A stretch of 63,298 nucleotides of DNA from Cohnella laeviribosi DSM 21336 (GTDB lineage Bacteria; Bacillota; Bacilli; Paenibacillales; Paenibacillaceae). The notes under the pieces were generated by a model. That model ran no database searches. It worked only from the letters and a program-made list of their open reading frames with translations, and had not been told where the DNA came from. A program made the position numbers and the translations under genes. Positions within the stretch are counted from its first letter, which is position 1. Every line of letters begins with the position of its first letter. Below, piece after piece: positions 1-9,029 of the stretch. The stretch is taken from assembly GCF_000378425.1 (NCBI RefSeq), contig NZ_KB899831.1:1-63298 (forward strand), written 5' to 3'.

Positions 1-379
1 CTTGCCGACCAACGTATTGCTTTTGCCTCTGAGCTAAGGAAGAATCCCCCCTTCCGTCCCCTAAAGGGGAAACGCAGGGAGTACAACCCCCTGCACCCCG
101 TTACTCGCCGTAAGGCAGGCCCGGCAAAAATGCCGGGTGACCTTGAAAGTATGGGCAAATGGAGTCGCCTGTAAAGAAAAACGCTTGACAGGCTCTATTT
201 AGGTGCGCCAAAAACAAGGCTGCCCACAGAATGGTTGACAGGTTTCGTTCATATCAACGGCTCTACGGTCCGGAAGGGGGACGTTTTTCGGTTGCATGTA
301 GGAAATAGCGGATCTTCTGTCCACGTCCGGGAAAGGAGGGAGAGCCGGCCCGCCGCTTTCTGATCAAACGGCGGGGCCG
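1..379. other. Intergenic, no recognisable gene
   Basis: No family is recognised on either strand. A frame open from base 1 to a TAA at 172-174 on the plus strand has no start in the window and matches nothing known to me; it could be the tail of an upstream gene or chance. The stretch holds small GC hairpins, for example a CCCGGC/GCCGGG pair around 119-138, and two copies of TTGACAGG near 184 and 234, but no convincing promoter or terminator. Confidence 0.4.
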
Positions 380-597
380 GTGAAAGCGGCGTATCGTGTA
401 AAGGCGGCGCATCGACAAAGGTTACGCACCGGATCAAAGCTGCACATTGGAATGCAAGCTAGTCATTGGATGAAAGCTGCGCTCCGATGAAAGCTGCGCA
501 TCGGTAAAGGCAGCGCATCGGAGTGCGCTCCGAGATGTAAGCAACACACCGGCAAAGCGGAGCACCGGATCAAACCTGCGCACCCGATGCACCCATG
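380..597. repeat. Degenerate tandem repeat, ~18-bp unit
   Basis: About twelve diverged copies of a 17-19 bp unit, roughly ATGAAAGCTGCGCATCGG, follow one another with point changes and small indels. The tract lies downstream of the minus-strand hemL gene. No open frame is preserved through it, so it looks like a decaying non-coding minisatellite. Confidence 0.6.
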
Positions 598-681
598 CGC
601 GGCGAGGGCCGCGAATCAGGATGCCCAAGCTTGTGACCGACCATGTCTTCCGTCACACCCATGCGCGGCGAGGGTCGTACG

Positions 682-1995
682 TCAGGTTGCGCTCATCGCT
701 TTGAACGACGCCTCCGCCGCCTCCAGCGTGTCGTCGATGTCCCGATCCGTATGCGCGGTCGTCAAAAACCACGCCTCGTACTTCGACGGCGCGAGATAGA
801 CGCCGCGGTCCAGCATTTCGCGGAAGAAGCGGGCGAACGCTTCCCCGTCGGTATCTTGAGCCTGCTCGTAGTTGGTGACGGGGTGGCTGCAGAAATGCGT
901 TGAAAACGCGCCGACGATGCGGTTGATCGTGAGCGGGATGCCGTACCGGTCGGCCGACGCCTGAAGTCCTTCCGTGAGGCGTACCGCCATCGCCTCCATC
1001 CGCTCGTAGACGCCCGGCTCGCGGAGCACGTCCAGGCAGGCAAGCCCGGCGGCGACAGAGGCGGGATTGCCCGCCATCGTGCCGGCCTGATAAGCCGGAC
1101 CGAGCGGCGCGACCCGGTCCATGATCTCGCGTTTGCCGCCGTAGGCGCCAATCGGAAGCCCGCCGCCGATGATTTTGCCGAGCGCGGTCAAGTCCGGCTC
1201 GATGGCGGAAGGGTCCGGGAAGGCGCGGAACGTTTGGGCGGAGCCGTAGTGGAACCGGAATGCGGTGATGACTTCGTCGTAAATGACGAGCGCGCCCGCG
1301 TCCCGGGCCAACCGGCATACCGTCTCCAGGAAGCCGGGCTGCGGCATGACCATGCCGAAGTTGCCGACGATCGGCTCCACCAGGACGGCCGCGACATCTT
1401 CGCCCCAGCGTTCCAGCGCCAGCCTCAGGCCGTCGGCATCGTTAAACGGCACGGTGACGACTTCGTTGGCGATGCTGACCGGCACGCCTGCGCTGTCGGG
1501 GGTGCCGAGCGTCGACGGACCGGAACCGGCGGCGACGAGCACGAGGTCGGAATGGCCGTGGTAGCAGCCGGCGAATTTGACGATTTTGGTGCGGCCGGTG
1601 GCGGCCCTGGCTACGCGGATCGTCGTCATGACCGCCTCCGTGCCGGAGTTGACGAACCGGACTTTGTCCATGGACGGGATCGCTTCTTTCAGCCTGCGCG
1701 CCAGCTCGATTTCCCCTTCCGTCGGCGTGCCGTACAGCGTGCCGTTGCGGGCGGCGTTCACGATCGCCTCCGTCACCCGCGGGTGGGCGTGACCCGTAAT
1801 GATCGGCCCAAACGCCGCCAAATAGTCGATGTAGCGGTTGCCGTCCGCATCCCAGAAATAGGCGCCCTCGGCGCGTTGCATGAAGACCGGCGCGCCGCCT
1901 CCGACCGCCTTGAACGAGCGCGAAGGACTGTTCACGCCTCCGACGATATGGCGCAGGGCTTCCTCGTAAAGAGCTTCGGATTTTGTACGCTGCAT
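682..1995 (-). CDS. hemL: Glutamate-1-semialdehyde 2,1-aminomutase
   Basis: PLP enzyme that converts glutamate-1-semialdehyde to 5-aminolevulinate in the C5 haem pathway (cytoplasm). Class III aminotransferase fold over 437 residues, the normal length. YDEV (D240) should bind the pyridine nitrogen, and K274 in the [10 protein letters not shown] segment is the Schiff-base lysine. The ATG at 1995 is preferred over an in-frame TTG six bases upstream because GGAGG lies 9 nt before the ATG. It stands alone, without the hemAXCDB genes that usually surround hemL, so it may be the second paralogue (gsaB/hemL2) common in Bacillales. A tandem repeat fills its upstream region. Confidence 0.93.
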   Translation of the reverse strand: MQRTKSEALYEEALRHIVGGVNSPSRSFKAVGGGAPVFMQRAEGAYFWDADGNRYIDYLAAFGPIITGHAHPRVTEAIVNAARNGTLYGTPTEGEIELARRLKEAIPSMDKVRFVNSGTEAVMTTIRVARAATGRTKIVKFAGCYHGHSDLVLVAAGSGPSTLGTPDSAGVPVSIANEVVTVPFNDADGLRLALERWGEDVAAVLVEPIVGNFGMVMPQPGFLETVCRLARDAGALVIYDEVITAFRFHYGSAQTFRAFPDPSAIEPDLTALGKIIGGGLPIGAYGGKREIMDRVAPLGPAYQAGTMAGNPASVAAGLACLDVLREPGVYERMEAMAVRLTEGLQASADRYGIPLTINRIVGAFSTHFCSHPVTNYEQAQDTDGEAFARFFREMLDRGVYLAPSKYEAWFLTTAHTDRDIDDTLEAAEASFKAMSAT

Positions 1996-2040
1996 GTTCA
2001 ACGACCTCCAGGTTCAGTTTGTGAAAAGAAATTTCCGCTT

Positions 2041-2238
2041 GGGAACGGCGACGGTTACGGCGCTCAGGTTAACGGCGATGGTTGCTACGTGTTTCAAGTT
2101 AACGGCGATGGTTGCTACGTGTTTCAAGTTAACGACGATGGGTATAACGTTTAGGTTGGCGAAGATGGCAGTATCGCTTCAGATTAACGACGATGGCAGC
2201 AACGCTTCAGGTTGGCGAAGATGGCTACGCCGATTCAG
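2041..2238. repeat. Tandem repeat, 27-30 bp unit, seven copies
   Basis: Seven consecutive units begin with GTTAACGGCGATGG or a close variant and end in TTCAG or TTCAA. Copies two and three (30 bp each) are identical; the outer copies have drifted to 27-28 bp. The tract begins 45 bp upstream of the hemL start, inside the likely hemL promoter/leader. Plus-strand translation gives a repetitive peptide with no known relative, so I treat it as non-coding. Confidence 0.8.
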
Positions 2239-2333
2239 GTGAGCGGCCTTTCACCGGCGCCGTTCCAAAACGGAAAAGGAGACCGCCAGCCGGCGATCCC
2301 CGCTTTCCGATGGGTGTTCAGTTTCTTGCAGGC

Positions 2334-3377
2334 TTACTCGGAGCCTCCCGGCGAGCCGCCTTCAGCGTCCGAGGCCGACGGCGAGGCGCTTGGAGACGGC
2401 GATGGGCTGACGGAGCTGTCCGTCGCCAGCACCTCCCGGACGTACTGTTGCAGCTCGTCCAAATCCCGCACGCCCAGTACGGCGGCGCCGCCGACGCGTT
2501 CCTCGGAGATGAGCTCCATCGGAGGAACCTGCGCGGAGCCCGCCTGATGGGACTTGAAGCCGAGGCTCGCGAGCTTTAACATATCTTCCGGCGACAGGTT
2601 CGTTTCGATATACGGACTGATTTCGCCGATAATCTGCGGGAGCTTCACGATGTTCCAGCCGGACTGCAGCTTGTCCGCCACCGCCTTAAGGAAGTTGCGC
2701 TGGCGTTCCGTGCGCGTGAAGTCGGACAGTTTGTCGTGGCGGAAACGGACGTACTGCAGCGCCTTCTCCCCGTCCAGATGCTGCTGCCCTTTCTTCAAAT
2801 CGATGTCGTAAACGTGCCCGTCCGCCGCGTCGGTGTAGTGCATATCCTTCTCGACGTAGAAGTCCACTCCGCCGATGGCGTCGACCAGCTTGATAAATCC
2901 CTGGAAGTCCACGTACACGTAGTACTGGATATCGAGATCGAGCAGGTTGCCGATCGCCTTCATGGCCAGCTCGGGACCGCCGATCGCCAGCGCGGCGTTG
3001 GCCCGGTCTTTGCCGTGGCCCGGAATTTCGATATAGGTGTCGCGAAGGACGGAGAACAAATGAATCCGCTTCGTCGAAGGGTCGATGGAGGCGACCAGCA
3101 TGGAGTCGGAACGGGGAACTTCCCCTTCGCGCAGACCGCGCTCGTCTCCGCCCATCAGCAGCACGTTGACTCGCTCGGTTCCGGTCCATTCCGGGGGCTT
3201 ATCCTCCGGTTTGGACTCGAATTGGCCGAAACGCGATTCGCTGTCCGATTTTTGCAGGCCTTTCATCTGGGAGTAGCCGCTGTACACGTACCAGCTTACC
3301 GCGGCGATAACGGCCAAGAATACGGCTAGAAGACTGTAGACGAATATTTTTCTTTTTTTGGTTTTGTTTTTGCGCAT
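2334..3377 (-). CDS. LytR-CpsA-Psr (LCP) family cell-wall ligase
   Basis: Membrane-anchored phosphotransferase of the LCP family, whose members attach undecaprenyl-linked polymers (teichoic acids, capsule, secondary wall polymers) to peptidoglycan. 347 residues: a basic N-terminus, one membrane segment at about 11-32, then the extracellular LCP domain with the conserved blocks VNVLLMGGDER, RSDSMLVASID, SVLRDTYIEIPG, DRANAALAIGG and LQYVRFRH that hold the Arg/Asp phosphate and metal ligands. The C-terminus is a Pro/Ser-rich tail (SPSPSPSASPSAS). AAAGGAA lies upstream of the ATG. It diverges from the ABC-2 exporter. The natural polymer substrate cannot be read from sequence. Confidence 0.92.
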   Translation of the reverse strand: MRKNKTKKRKIFVYSLLAVFLAVIAAVSWYVYSGYSQMKGLQKSDSESRFGQFESKPEDKPPEWTGTERVNVLLMGGDERGLREGEVPRSDSMLVASIDPSTKRIHLFSVLRDTYIEIPGHGKDRANAALAIGGPELAMKAIGNLLDLDIQYYVYVDFQGFIKLVDAIGGVDFYVEKDMHYTDAADGHVYDIDLKKGQQHLDGEKALQYVRFRHDKLSDFTRTERQRNFLKAVADKLQSGWNIVKLPQIIGEISPYIETNLSPEDMLKLASLGFKSHQAGSAQVPPMELISEERVGGAAVLGVRDLDELQQYVREVLATDSSVSPSPSPSASPSASDAEGGSPGGSE

Positions 3378-3456
3378 ACCATTGTTTCCTTTCGGCGCAA
3401 ACGGCGAATGACCGTTTACGCGGGTGGGATCTGGATGTATGATTGCATATTATGAA

Positions 3457-3486
3457 ATTATAAAGTTTACTAGAGGGTTGAAGCAA
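3457..3486 (-). promoter_or_regulatory. Sigma-A-type promoter for the LCP gene
   Basis: On the minus strand, -35 TTGCTT (3481-3486) and -10 TATAAT (3457-3462) are separated by 18 bp, about 80 bp upstream of the LCP start. Confidence 0.6.
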
Positions 3487-3520
3487 GTATTGTCGAAAAT
3501 TGGGGGACCGTTCATACACC

Positions 3521-4585
3521 ATGTTAGCTATAGAAGTCGAACGGCTGCGCAAGCAGTTTAAAGTGCAAAAAAACCGCGAAGGCCTCAAAGGCGCGCTGCT
3601 CGATCTGTTCAAACGGGAATATACCGAGGTGACGGCCGTCAAGGACATCAGCTTTCGGATTCCGCAGGGCGAAATATGCGGTTACATCGGCGAGAACGGA
3701 GCCGGCAAATCGACGACCATCAAGATGTTGACCGGCATCCTCGTGCCTACGTCCGGCAAAATTCTCGTCAACGGCTATGTACCGTACAAAGACCGCGAAA
3801 CCTTCGTGCAGGGCATCGGCGTCGTGTTCGGCCAGCGCAGCCAGCTTTGGTGGGATATCGGCGTGATCGAATCGTTCCGCCTGCTGCGCAAGGTATACCG
3901 GGTCGACGAGCGGGATTTCAAGCGGCGTCTGGACGAGCTGGTCGAGACGCTGCAGCTTGGCGATCTGCTGAACCGCCCCGTGCGCAAGCTGAGCCTCGGC
4001 CAGCGGATGCGCTGCGAGCTGGTGGCGGCGCTCCTGCACAACCCGTCGATTTTGTTTCTGGATGAGCCGACGATCGGGCTCGATATCGTGGTCAAAACCG
4101 AAATCCGCGAATTTCTGAAGCGTCTCAACCGCGAACACGGCACCACGATTCTGCTGACGACCCACGACCTGCAGGACATCGAGGCGCTCTGTTCCCGCGT
4201 CATCATGCTGGATGACGGCAACATTATTTACGACGGCAGCCTGGAGGAGCTCAAGAGCCGCTGGAGCAAAGGCCGCGAAGTGCAATTCCAGTTTTCGGAC
4301 CCGGTGTCGCTGCAGGCCTTGTCCGCCCTTACCGCCGGGCAGGGGGTCCGCTGGACGAAGGAGAACGAAATGACGGCGAAAGTCTGGATTCCGCGCGAGA
4401 TGAACGTGTCGGACGTGCTGTCCCGCGTCGTCGGCGCGATGGAAATCAGCGACATCAAAATTTTCGAAACGAACACCGATGAAATCGTGCGCGAGATTTA
4501 CCGGACGGGCGGTTCGGAAAAAACGGCGGAAGCCGAAAACGGCGAGGCCTTGCCGGCCATGGCGGGGGCGGACAGCCGTGATTAG
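3521..4585 (+). CDS. ABC-2 type exporter, ATP-binding subunit
   Basis: Cytoplasmic ATPase of an exporter of the COG4586 type. Walker A is GENGAGKSTTIKMLTG, the signature is the variant LSLGQRMR, Walker B is ILFLDEPTIGLD, and the switch His lies in LLTTHDLQD. 354 residues; the last ~120 beyond the nucleotide-binding domain are typical of this class. The ATG at 3521 is used; an in-frame TTG at 3500 has no ribosome site. Its stop overlaps the next gene by 8 bp, so it is translationally coupled to the two permeases. The substrate is unknown; relatives are annotated for drug or lipid export. Confidence 0.88.
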   Translation: MLAIEVERLRKQFKVQKNREGLKGALLDLFKREYTEVTAVKDISFRIPQGEICGYIGENGAGKSTTIKMLTGILVPTSGKILVNGYVPYKDRETFVQGIGVVFGQRSQLWWDIGVIESFRLLRKVYRVDERDFKRRLDELVETLQLGDLLNRPVRKLSLGQRMRCELVAALLHNPSILFLDEPTIGLDIVVKTEIREFLKRLNREHGTTILLTTHDLQDIEALCSRVIMLDDGNIIYDGSLEELKSRWSKGREVQFQFSDPVSLQALSALTAGQGVRWTKENEMTAKVWIPREMNVSDVLSRVVGAMEISDIKIFETNTDEIVREIYRTGGSEKTAEAENGEALPAMAGADSRD

Positions 4586-5372
4586 CGCATACGTCGATTT
4601 TATCCGCATCCGGTTTCTGACGATGCTCGCTTATCGCGTTAATTATTACAGCGGCATCGTCATCTATGCCATCAACATCGGCGCCTATTACTTTATGTGG
4701 AAAGCGATCTATGGCGACGCGGAGCAGCTTGGCGGCTTTACGGCCGGCCAAATGACCACCTATGTCGCGGTGTCCTGGATGGCCAGGGCGTTTTACTTCA
4801 ACAATCTCGACCGGGAGATCTCCAACGATATCCGCGACGGCAGCGTTGCGGTGCAGATGACGCGGCCCTATTCCTACATTATGGTCAAAATGATGCAGGG
4901 CTTCGGCGAAGGGCTGTTCCGGCTGCTGCTGTTCATGGCGCCCGGGATGGTCGTCGTCACCCTTATTTTTCCCATCGAGCTGCCAACCGATCCCGTTTTG
5001 TGGATGATTTTCTTGGTCATGATCTGGTTCAGCTTTCTCATCAATTCGCAGATCAACGTAATGACGGGATTGTTCGCTTTCTTTGTGGAAAACAACGAGG
5101 GGCTTATGCGGATGAAAAGGGTGACGGTGGACCTGCTATCCGGGGTTGTCGTGCCGATTGCGTTTTTCCCCGGGTGGGCCTCGGAAGTGCTGAAGTGGCT
5201 GCCGTTTCAGGCGATCACGTATTTGCCCGGCTCGGTGTTTACGGGGCGCATCGCCGGCTCCGCCGTTTGGGAGGCGCTGCTCGTCCAGGCCGCCTGGTTC
5301 GTAGCGCTGATTGCGCCGATCGCGCTCATGTGGCGGGCGGCGCGCAAGCGGCTGTTTGTGCAGGGAGGTTGA
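4578..5372 (+). CDS. ABC-2 type exporter permease
   Basis: Integral membrane subunit of the COG4587/COG3694 class, about six hydrophobic segments in 264 residues. The GTG at 4578 overlaps the ATPase stop by 8 bp and gives the start usual for the family (ISAYVDFIRIRF). An earlier in-frame start at 4479 would add 33 basic residues that only shadow the ATPase gene, so it is rejected. It should form a heterodimeric channel with the next gene. Confidence 0.85.
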   Translation: MISAYVDFIRIRFLTMLAYRVNYYSGIVIYAINIGAYYFMWKAIYGDAEQLGGFTAGQMTTYVAVSWMARAFYFNNLDREISNDIRDGSVAVQMTRPYSYIMVKMMQGFGEGLFRLLLFMAPGMVVVTLIFPIELPTDPVLWMIFLVMIWFSFLINSQINVMTGLFAFFVENNEGLMRMKRVTVDLLSGVVVPIAFFPGWASEVLKWLPFQAITYLPGSVFTGRIAGSAVWEALLVQAAWFVALIAPIALMWRAARKRLFVQGG

Positions 5373-5378
5373 AGCCGT

Positions 5379-6173
5379 TTGAAAATCGGGTATACGCTGT
5401 CGTTGTTTCGGGAATATTTGGCGAACTACATCAAAACGAAGATGACCTACCGCGCGGACTTCTGGGTGGAGGTCGTCTCCGATCTGATGTTTTCGGCCAT
5501 GAATTTGGTCTTTATCTTCGTCGTGTTCCAGCATACGCCGTCTCTCGGAGACTGGAGCCAGGCCGAGGTCGTGTTCGTATATGGGTATTTCATGATCCCG
5601 TACGGGATTTTCGGCGCGTTCGTCAACCTGTGGAATTTCAGCGAACGGTACATTGTCAAGGGCGAAATGGACCGGGTGCTGACCCGGCCGGCCGGCTCGC
5701 TGTCGCAGGTGCTGCTGGAAAACGTCGATCCGCCTTCGCTCATCGGGTCGCTGGTCGGCCTCGGGATTATGGGCGCGGCCTGGGCGCGGCTCGGGCTGCC
5801 GCTGGACTGGTACGATCCGCTTGTGCTGATCGTGATGGTCGCCGGCTCCGTGCTGATTTACATGGGCATCTACATTGCGCTCGCCGCCATCTCGTTTTAC
5901 TCCGACGCGCCGACCGGGATCGTGCCGCTCATGTTCAACATTCAGAACTACGGCCGCTATCCGATCCAGATTTACAACAAGGGCATCCGGTTTCTGCTGA
6001 CCTGGGTGCTGCCGTTCGCGTTCGTCGGCGTATATCCGGCGGCCTTTTTCCTGGAGCGGCATCACCACCTGCTGATGGCGTGGCTGACGCCGGTCATGGG
6101 CGCGATCTTCGCCGCCATCGGGCTGGCCGTCTGGAACCATGGGGTCAAACGATACCGCGGCGCGGGATCCTGA
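5379..6173 (+). CDS. ABC-2 type exporter permease
   Basis: Second membrane subunit of the same exporter, 264 residues with about six membrane segments and a cytoplasmic N-terminus. It begins with TTG, preceded by GGAGG 9 nt upstream, 6 bp after the previous stop. It ends 78 bp before the peroxiredoxin gene. The even gene sizes and tight spacing support an obligate ATPase-permease-permease set. Confidence 0.85.
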   Translation: MKIGYTLSLFREYLANYIKTKMTYRADFWVEVVSDLMFSAMNLVFIFVVFQHTPSLGDWSQAEVVFVYGYFMIPYGIFGAFVNLWNFSERYIVKGEMDRVLTRPAGSLSQVLLENVDPPSLIGSLVGLGIMGAAWARLGLPLDWYDPLVLIVMVAGSVLIYMGIYIALAAISFYSDAPTGIVPLMFNIQNYGRYPIQIYNKGIRFLLTWVLPFAFVGVYPAAFFLERHHHLLMAWLTPVMGAIFAAIGLAVWNHGVKRYRGAGS

Positions 6174-6251
6174 CCGGCGGCGGGGCGAGGCGGAAATGAC
6201 GGATGCCGATCGGGCGAAGCCCAAAAGATGAATTCGGAAGGAGCAATAGGC

Positions 6252-6716
6252 ATGTCTCAAGTTCAAATCGGACAACCCGTGCCGGATTTCGAGCTCCCGT
6301 CTTCGGACGGGACGCTTGTCCGGCTCAGCCAATTTCGCGGCCGCAAGGTCGTGCTCTACTTTTATCCCAAGGACATGACGCCGACCTGCACCCAGGAATC
6401 GTGCGACTTCAGAGACGCCAACGCTTCGTTCGGGGAAGCGAACGCCGTCGTGCTCGGCATCAGTCCGGATCCGGTCCAATCCCATGCCAAATTTATCGCC
6501 AAGCACCATCTCCCGTTTCCGCTGCTGGCGGACACCGATCATAAGGTGGCGGAGATGTTCGGCGTCTGGCAGGAGAAAAAAACGTTCGGCAAAACGTACA
6601 TGGGCATCGTGCGTTCGACGTTTCTGATCGACGAGCAGGGCGTGCTCGCGAAGGAATGGCGGAATGTCAAGGTCAAGGGACATGTGGAAGAGGTTCTGGC
6701 GGCGGCCCGGCCGTAA
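6252..6716 (+). CDS. bcp: Thioredoxin-dependent thiol peroxidase, Bcp/PrxQ type
   Basis: Reduces hydrogen peroxide and alkyl or lipid hydroperoxides with thioredoxin as donor (cytoplasm). 154 residues. Peroxidatic C46 lies in TPTCTQESC and the resolving C51 five residues on, the PrxQ arrangement; most family members read TPGC, here TPTC. GGAAGGAG is 8 nt before the ATG, which rules out an in-frame ATG 24 bases earlier. It follows the exporter and is closed by a strong terminator. Confidence 0.93.
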   Translation: MSQVQIGQPVPDFELPSSDGTLVRLSQFRGRKVVLYFYPKDMTPTCTQESCDFRDANASFGEANAVVLGISPDPVQSHAKFIAKHHLPFPLLADTDHKVAEMFGVWQEKKTFGKTYMGIVRSTFLIDEQGVLAKEWRNVKVKGHVEEVLAAARP

Positions 6717-6738
6717 CGCCGGACAGAAAAACGGCAAG

Positions 6739-6774
6739 AAGCGGGTTTCCCGGCGTCGGGGGCCCGCTTTTTTT
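6739..6774 (+). terminator. Intrinsic terminator after bcp
   Basis: AAGCGGG (6739-6745) pairs with CCCGCTT (6763-6769), followed by a T run. It closes the exporter-bcp transcript. Confidence 0.85.
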
Positions 6775-6832
6775 GTGCGTCGTCCCGGTATGGAAAATCG
6801 TTGGATCGGACCCGAAAAAATATCACTCTACC

Positions 6833-6873
6833 TATAATTTACTGTCTTTTATTCGGCGTATGAAGCGCTTACA
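6833..6873 (+). promoter_or_regulatory. Candidate -10 box and cre-like site before the sugar ABC operon
   Basis: TATAAT at 6833-6838, without a good -35, is followed by a 14-bp site at 6860-6873 whose right half GCGCTTACA matches the catabolite-responsive element (11 of 14 to the consensus). A cre just after the start point would act as a CcpA roadblock. The promoter assignment is weak. Confidence 0.35.
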
Positions 6874-6934
6874 ATGAATCCGAACAGGCTTGAACGCGCT
6901 TAAATCGCAACAGGACGCGGAGGTGCCCCAAGAG

Positions 6935-7903
6935 GTGAAACCGAGTGCAGAGGCGAAGGTTCGGACCGCCGCAACGGCTTCCGGCAAAGAGAGATGGGTG
7001 AAATGGCTGAAGAAGCTGTACGGTCAGCGGTATTTGCAGGTGATGGCGCTGCTCGGCGTCGCCTGGATGATTGTGTTCAACTATATTCCGATGTACGGCA
7101 TCATCATCGCCTTCAAGGAATTCGACATTATTTTGCCGATTTCCCAGGCGCCGTGGGTCGGACTGGATCATTTCAAGGAGTTTCTGAACGACGACAGCCT
7201 CGGCAACGTGATCCGCAACACGCTCGGCATCAGCCTGATCAAGCTTGTCATCGGGTTTCCGCTGCCGATCATCTTTGCGCTTTTGCTGAATGAAATCCGC
7301 TCCGTCCTGTTCAAAAAGTCGATTCAAACGATCTCCTATCTGCCCCACTTTCTTTCCTGGGTCATCCTGGGCGGCATCTTGTCCACCTGGCTGGCGGATG
7401 TGGGGATTATCAACAAAATCCTGATGGCGCTGAACCTCATCGACGCCCCGATCACGTACTTGGCGGAGCCCAAATATTTCTGGTCCATCGTTATTACCTC
7501 CGACATCTGGAAGGAGCTGGGCTGGTCGGCCATCATTTACTTGGCTGCAATCAGCAGCGTTTCGCCCGATCTGTACGAAGCGGCGACGATCGACGGGGCG
7601 GGGCGCTTTCAGAAAATGTGGAACATTACGCTGCCCACCATCAAGGGCACGATTACCATCCTGTTTATTCTGGCGGTGAGCGGCCTGCTCAACTCCAACT
7701 TCGATCAGATTCTCGTGCTGCGCAACTCGCTCAACGACAGCGCCAGCAGCGTCATCGACATCTACGTTTACCAGACCGGCATCGTGGACGGCCGCTACTC
7801 CTATTCGACGGCGGTCGGCCTGCTCAAATCGGTGTTCGCGCTCGGCCTGTTGCTCGGGGCGAACTACGTAACGAAGAAGCTGAACAATACTTCTCTGTTC
7901 TGA
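6935..7903 (+). CDS. Carbohydrate ABC transporter permease, LplB family
   Basis: Inner-membrane permease of an oligosaccharide importer (MalF/LplB type), six membrane segments, with the EAA loop EAATIDGAGRFQKMW that docks the ATPase. The start is uncertain: GTG at 6935 has GGAGG 11 nt upstream, while a TTG at 6890 in the same frame has no visible ribosome site. First gene of permease-permease-binding protein-YesM-YesN. No ATPase is encoded nearby; such systems usually share an MsmX-type ATPase. Confidence 0.88.
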   Translation: MKPSAEAKVRTAATASGKERWVKWLKKLYGQRYLQVMALLGVAWMIVFNYIPMYGIIIAFKEFDIILPISQAPWVGLDHFKEFLNDDSLGNVIRNTLGISLIKLVIGFPLPIIFALLLNEIRSVLFKKSIQTISYLPHFLSWVILGGILSTWLADVGIINKILMALNLIDAPITYLAEPKYFWSIVITSDIWKELGWSAIIYLAAISSVSPDLYEAATIDGAGRFQKMWNITLPTIKGTITILFILAVSGLLNSNFDQILVLRNSLNDSASSVIDIYVYQTGIVDGRYSYSTAVGLLKSVFALGLLLGANYVTKKLNNTSLF

Positions 7904-7970
7904 TTCCGGTTCCGGCCGGCTCCCCAACCGGCGGCGGCCGGACCGATTTTCCCCGAAAGGCGGCGAGTCC

Positions 7971-8861
7971 ATGTTCACCCTTCTCAAACGCCGGACGCCG
8001 GGCGAAGCGATATTCGAGCTCGTCAACGGCTTTCTGATGCTGGTTATCTGCTTTCTGACGCTGTACCCGATTTGGTACGTCCTTGTAAACGCCTTCAACG
8101 ACGGGGCGGACGCGATGAGGGGCGGCATCTACTGGTGGCCCCGCAAGTTCAGCCTCGACAGCTTCGTGACCGTATTCCGCAGCGACGGCATTATGACCGC
8201 GATGGGAATCACGGTGGCCAAAACCGTCGTCGGCACCGTCGTCCACGTTCTGTTCACGGCGATGGTCGCCTATGCGGTGTCGCGCAAGGAGCTGATCGGC
8301 CGCAATCTTTATATGATCATCGGCACGATCACGATGTTTTTCGGCGGCGGCCTGATTCCGACCTACCTGCTGATCCGCGATCTCGGCCTGCTGGACCAGT
8401 TTCTCGTCTACATCATCCCGGTGATGTTCAGCTTTTTCGACCTGATCATCTTCCTCAGCTTCTTCCGGGAAATTCCCGTCGGACTGGAGGAGGCGGCCAA
8501 GATCGACGGGGCGAACGACTTCTCGATTTTCCTGCGCGTCGTCATTCCCGTTTCCATGCCGGTCGTGGCGACGATCGCCCTGTTCCACGGCGTCTACCAG
8601 TGGAACGACTATTTTACCGGAATGATCTATATCAACGACACCGATATGCAGCCTATCCAAACCTATCTTTACCGGGTCGTGGCGCAGTCGAGCTCCAACC
8701 AGATGATTGCGGCGATGCCGAGCGGCGTTGCCGTCAACGTCACGAGCCAGTCGCTCAAGCTCGCCACCATGGTCGTGACGACCGCTCCGATCGTCTTCGT
8801 GTATCCCTTCCTGCAGAAATATTTCGTAAAAGGCTTCATGATCGGCTCCATCAAGGGCTAA
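7971..8861 (+). CDS. Carbohydrate ABC transporter permease, YtcP/LplC family
   Basis: Second permease of the same importer, 296 residues, six membrane segments, EAA loop EEAAKIDGANDFSIF near residue 175. Family-typical ends: an N-terminal cytoplasmic stretch before the first membrane segment and a C-terminus in VKGFMIGSIKG. It pairs with the preceding LplB-like gene. Confidence 0.92.
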   Translation: MFTLLKRRTPGEAIFELVNGFLMLVICFLTLYPIWYVLVNAFNDGADAMRGGIYWWPRKFSLDSFVTVFRSDGIMTAMGITVAKTVVGTVVHVLFTAMVAYAVSRKELIGRNLYMIIGTITMFFGGGLIPTYLLIRDLGLLDQFLVYIIPVMFSFFDLIIFLSFFREIPVGLEEAAKIDGANDFSIFLRVVIPVSMPVVATIALFHGVYQWNDYFTGMIYINDTDMQPIQTYLYRVVAQSSSNQMIAAMPSGVAVNVTSQSLKLATMVVTTAPIVFVYPFLQKYFVKGFMIGSIKG

Positions 8862-9029
8862 TGCCCTCGGGGCCCGGCAACCGGCAACCCGCATCCGGCC
8901 CGGCCAGGCCAACCTCAGGGAAGACATGCCAACCATCCGGGGCCAGGCGGCAATCCGCTCGATTATCCGTCCGCGCCGGCGGCGCGAACTGATAATAAAT
9001 CAAAATACGATAGCAAAGGGGCCTGAAAC

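Noticed and set aside
1..174. Frame open from the left edge, possibly the end of a gene
   Set aside because: No family match, short, and the DNA has intergenic-type hairpins; too little to call.
1994..2242. A plus-strand open frame through the 28-30 bp repeat, giving a repetitive peptide
   Set aside because: Unit lengths vary (27, 28, 30) so phase is lost, there is no ribosome site, and it overlaps the hemL start.
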